From Nissolia schottii (taxonomy: Eukaryota; Streptophyta; Magnoliopsida; Fabales; Fabaceae), in contig QANU01070688.1 of assembly GCA_003254905.1 (NCBI GenBank), positions 313,726 to 377,725 of the forward strand: a stretch of 64,000 nt of DNA, in the 5' to 3' direction. Shown one piece after another: positions 60,888 through 64,000 of the stretch (its first letter is position 1; each line of letters begins with the position of its first letter). The position numbers were made by a program, and so were the translations under genes. Below the pieces are notes generated by a model, which was not told the DNA's origin, did not search any database, and saw only the letters and a program-made list of their open reading frames with translations.

Positions 60888-60898
60888 TATATATATGT
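60888..60898 (+). promoter_or_regulatory. TATA box of the BYPASS1-like gene
   Basis: CTATATATATG about 100 bp before the ATG at 60993, predicting a start near 60920 and a short leader of about 70 bases. Confidence 0.6.
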
Positions 60899-60992
60899 GT
60901 GTGTTGCACCACATTGGTTGTGTTATGTGTATCATACATAAACGTTGCATAACAGAAACCAAAATTAATACAAATTGTGTTATACTTACACC

Positions 60993-61949
60993 ATGAGAGC
61001 ACCATCAACCATCCTTAGGAACCTTCCCTTGTGGAAGATTCAATCGAGGGCATCGGCTGCAGTGGCTCCTTTGCCGGAAGAGACCCGATTCGGCCGGGAA
61101 CTCACTGCGGTGCTAGACGCCCTCTTGTCACAAGGCAGCAGTGAAATTGGGTTGGCTCAATTTCTTGATGCTGCCATCACAGCCCAGAAAACTGCCCTGA
61201 ATTCTTTATCTGAAATATCTTATAGGGATGAATTTGACGGTGGATCTGTTGATTTGTACCTTGAAACAAACGTTGAGGCTCTTGATTCATGCAATTACTT
61301 TGTGGACAAAATAGATCAAATCAAGAAGTATGTGGAATCACTGAGAGTGGTTTCACGCTTGGTAGGTGTTTGTGGAAATGCAAAGGCATCAAAACGTGCA
61401 TTGGAGCTTTTGGATTCATCATGTGAATCAATTATGGGGAAACATGGCTCCTCTTGCTTGAGAAAAATGTTGAAGCAAAAGCTAAGTCATGATGAGACAG
61501 AGTTGAGTGAAGTTATGTGTGGTTCCAAGGCCATGGCCTTGGTTTGCTGCATGTTTCTTGAGGTTGGTCTCTCATTTGATGATTCAAAACTTGTGTTTCC
61601 CTCAATGAAGAATTCTCAGCCTACAAGTTCTGTGTGGTTGAGATTGTTGAATGAGTTGGCAAAAGGCGCTGAGATGAAGAAAAAGGTGCAGAAAAAGAGA
61701 TCTGGGTCTAATTCTTTGCTGATGAATGAGTTGCAGCAAACAGTGATTGCAGCCAGGGAATTGAAGGAGCATATGAAGGGCAAAAGGGTAAATGAGATCT
61801 ACTCTACTGCTGAGAGACTTAAGATGAGGTGCAATAAATTGGAGGATGGGCTTGAGATCATTGAGGAAAGGGTTAAGGATTTGTATAAATGTTTGATTGA
61901 TGTTAGGATGGCTTTGCTGGGAATTCTATCCCAAGCCCACAATTTTTAG
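60993..61949 (+). CDS. BYPASS1 (BPS1)-like protein, single exon (318 aa)
   Basis: One uninterrupted frame of 957 nt. The first ATG in frame is at 60993; an upstream in-frame TTG at 60975 was not used. The protein resembles the plant BPS1/BYPASS family (DUF793-type), whose founding Arabidopsis member restrains a root-derived mobile signal that arrests shoot growth. Visible features: an N-terminal basic stretch (ILRNLPLWKIQSRAS), the family-like block VDLYLETNVEALDSCN (about residues 87-102), a weakly hydrophobic segment AMALVCCMFLEVGLSF (about 180-195), a basic stretch KKKVQKKRSGS, and a helical C-terminus with ERVKDLYKCLIDVRMALLG. Some relatives are annotated as plastid proteins; I cannot confirm a transit peptide. 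The family call is moderately secure; the exact subgroup is not. Confidence 0.75.
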   Translation: MRAPSTILRNLPLWKIQSRASAAVAPLPEETRFGRELTAVLDALLSQGSSEIGLAQFLDAAITAQKTALNSLSEISYRDEFDGGSVDLYLETNVEALDSCNYFVDKIDQIKKYVESLRVVSRLVGVCGNAKASKRALELLDSSCESIMGKHGSSCLRKMLKQKLSHDETELSEVMCGSKAMALVCCMFLEVGLSFDDSKLVFPSMKNSQPTSSVWLRLLNELAKGAEMKKKVQKKRSGSNSLLMNELQQTVIAARELKEHMKGKRVNEIYSTAERLKMRCNKLEDGLEIIEERVKDLYKCLIDVRMALLGILSQAHNF

Positions 61950-62479
61950 ATCATAGTAAGGAATAGCTATAGGAAACTCACCATAGGAATTATGCATTTT
62001 TACTAACAATTACTGATGTATAGATTTTTATCTGTGAGATATATTGACAATTTAATCGATGCCCATAATTTATTGTTATTACTCTCTACTCATTTTTAGT
62101 TGCTATTATTAATTATTAATTTGTATCAGCAACAATATTTTCACAACTAGAAAAAAATAGAATTAGAATCTTTATTAAAAATTATGCTAATTGTTAATTG
62201 CAAAATAAAGTGATATGATTCACTTATTCATCTAATAGCCAATAATTACAATGTTATGCTCATTGTGACAATTAAAGTGCGACGACTTTTAGCAATCTTG
62301 CATTTTTCTTGTAGTACTTGGTGATGATGTTGACCAATGCTGCACGCCCATGTATTTTTGCCAAATTTAGAGCCGTGTAGTTTGCTTATGCTTGTTTAAT
62401 CAGATGCATTTGGAAGTTGAAATCTTCACCCATTCCATAACCAAGCCCTTATATTTACCATAAGTAAATGACCATATAT

Positions 62480-62930
62480 GTAAAGTGAGGCTATATGTAC
62501 TTTGTTAGGGAGACTGTATATGTTGAGGGGAAATGACAGGGTATACATCAAACAAAATATTAAAAATGGAACCTTTCAAATGTGGCTTAAAGAGAGAAAT
62601 AGAGTTATACCTTCCACTAAAGAAGTAAAGGAAGAGACAAGAAAAAAAAATGCACTTTTTATATGCTTGATGTGTATACATCAATCAAGGCTCAATTTAT
62701 ACGCTTGATTAATCAGCAGTAACATCCAGTTGTTGAACTCTATCTTACTACCCAATTCCATAGACCTTACACTCTGATAAGAGAATGTTCATATAAAAAA
62801 AAAAGTGAGGCTCAGGCTTATATGTGTACTTAGCTGGAGAGACTGTGTAGGGGGAAAATGACGATGTGTAGTATATATACATCAAACTAAAGTTTATTCC
62901 TTTCATAAAGGGGAAAAAATGAATGTGACA
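62480..62930. repeat. Diverged direct repeat pair
   Basis: Both copies (about 62480-62600 and 62805-62930) contain AGTGAGGCT, TATATGT(G)TACTT, GGAGAGACTGT or GGGAGACTGT, GGGGAAA(A)TGAC and TACATCAAAC in the same order, offset by about 325 bp. Confidence 0.6.
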
Positions 62931-63497
62931 AGATACAAAACATGTGTTGTTCTTTACTGAAAAAGGTTGCTGAAGCATATATCCTCTAAGAAAAGACATT
63001 TATGGATTCCATATGCACTCCACCTGGGCTCTCATTTTCCGAATTAATGTGGTTGGAGAATCAATTGTGTGCCATAGTCCAGCTAGAGGGGGGAAATGAA
63101 CTTTAAGCATATGCTGGAATGAAGGCCTGATAGACTGCTCGCTAAGCATTTACTTAGTGCATTGCAACTTGAAAAACATTACTTGTGCAAAGGAGAATTT
63201 GGGATTGAATTGTTGTGAACTTTGAGTAGTGTGGGGTTCATGATGGTGGACCCCACACATACGCGAGTGAGGTTGTTTAAGGGTTGTCAATTTTATTTGT
63301 CATTCTAGCACACCACTTGAGACAAGTATATTCAATATTTCCATGCTTTTTGATTCTTATTGATTATAGTTTCTTTCATTTTTCCTTCCTAATCTTTACC
63401 TACTTTTTCTATACTTTAATGATCACTCTCTACTTTGATTGTACACTCTCTATCTTCCATTCAACAGGTTGCACACAATAATTCATATATATATATA

Positions 63498-63503
63498 NNN
63501 NNN
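63498..63503. other. Assembly gap (6 N) in a (TA)n tract
   Basis: Six N lie inside a TA microsatellite at about 63484-63523. The true repeat length is unknown. Confidence 0.98.
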
Positions 63504-64000
63504 TATATATATATATATATATTTTACTACTATTCAATTATGTAGTTTAGAGCATATGAATCCACTCCCTCACTAACTCACTCCATGTGTAGTCATTGGT
63601 CAATTTTTACTTTACTCAATTTTGGGTATTTTGTTCTTTTCATTTTGAGTGTTAATTGGTGACCTCTCATATTTAGATATCATAAAAATATGGACAACTA
63701 TGCTAACAAGGATAAGATGACAAATAAAATTGATAATTTTTAGACGACTCCACTCACATAGGTGTGAGCATATACACAACTTAGACGGGGCCAAGGGTGG
63801 CCACAAGCCCACAACCCCTCCTAGAATTTTCAACTTTTAAGAAAATCTAAATATGTAAAACATGATGGCTCCACTCAAGTAAAGAACAACTTTTAATACC
63901 CTATTTGGTCTATGGACTTTACACTTGTATCTTAGCTGGTCTCTCAACTTAAAAAAATGACAGGGTAGTCCTTGGACTTTGTAAACATTGGACTCGTTAG

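Larger units (their letters stand above)
61950..64000. other. Downstream intergenic DNA
   Basis: The BYPASS1-like 3' UTR is followed by AT-rich DNA. Two diverged repeat copies lie at about 62480-62600 and 62805-62930. A MITE fragment is at about 63215-63305. Near 63900-64000 a segment with GGTCTATGGACTTTAC and GTAGTCCTTGGACTTTG looks like the start of another TIR element cut by the window edge. No gene was recognised. Confidence 0.4.

Noticed and set aside
60975..60992. Upstream start of the BYPASS1-like protein at 60975
   Set aside because: The codon is TTG. The ATG at 60993 is the first proper start and follows a short leader.
1..64000. tRNA, rRNA or snoRNA genes
   Set aside because: I scanned by eye for tRNA A/B box pairs and for rRNA or U-snRNA sequences and found none I could defend. 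A tRNAscan or Infernal search would be decisive.

Overview
The window is plant nuclear DNA, very probably from a legume and perhaps Glycine. The evidence is AT-rich intergenic DNA, many short GT-AG introns, and protein sequences that follow the plant orthologues closely. Many MITEs begin with the legume-typical TTAAATATGTTTTTAGTC type of end. The species call is inference. No prokaryotic or organellar signal was seen. Two assembly gaps are present (471 N at 40322 and 6 N at 63498).

Five protein-coding genes could be rebuilt exon by exon with every splice phase closing. They are: (1) a minus-strand 22-exon gene, 226-11374, for a 755-aa coiled-coil protein with a C-terminal Ig/PH-like module; (2) CCT3, chaperonin TCP-1 gamma, plus strand 24260-29847, 13 coding exons, 556 aa; (3) eIF6, minus strand 37014-39860, 7 coding exons, 245 aa; (4) MET1, the maintenance CG DNA methyltransferase, plus strand 45333-53231, 11 coding exons, 1515 aa; (5) a single-exon BYPASS1-like gene, plus strand 60993-61949, 318 aa. 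eIF6 and MET1 are divergent and share an upstream region of about 2.8 kb. The genes look like unrelated housekeeping or regulatory loci, not a pathway cluster.

The space between genes is mostly transposon debris, much of it with visible target-site duplications (TSDs). Four Mutator-type elements have 9-bp TSDs (12532-12853, 15862-17159, 31761-32277, 54990-55621). Three hAT-type elements have 8-bp TSDs (35641-36483, 42455-43314, and a 159-bp copy in eIF6 intron 1). A 2.43-kb solo LTR with a perfect GCACA TSD (17866-20293) lies inside a decayed RTE-type LINE. There is a broken chromovirus pol region (33310-34720), a nested LTR cluster (56033-57890) and hairpin MITEs, one of them inside MET1 intron 1.

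Points most worth a second look: a GC-AG intron that splits MET1 exactly after the catalytic PCQ motif; an E2F-type site upstream of the MET1 TATA box with a CpG-rich palindromic hAT element just beyond it; an snRNA-type USE plus TATA pair with 33-bp spacing at 23320-23372; and the little-known 755-aa gene. I saw no convincing undescribed multi-gene system. The novelty is at the level of gene structure and transposon-gene interplay.
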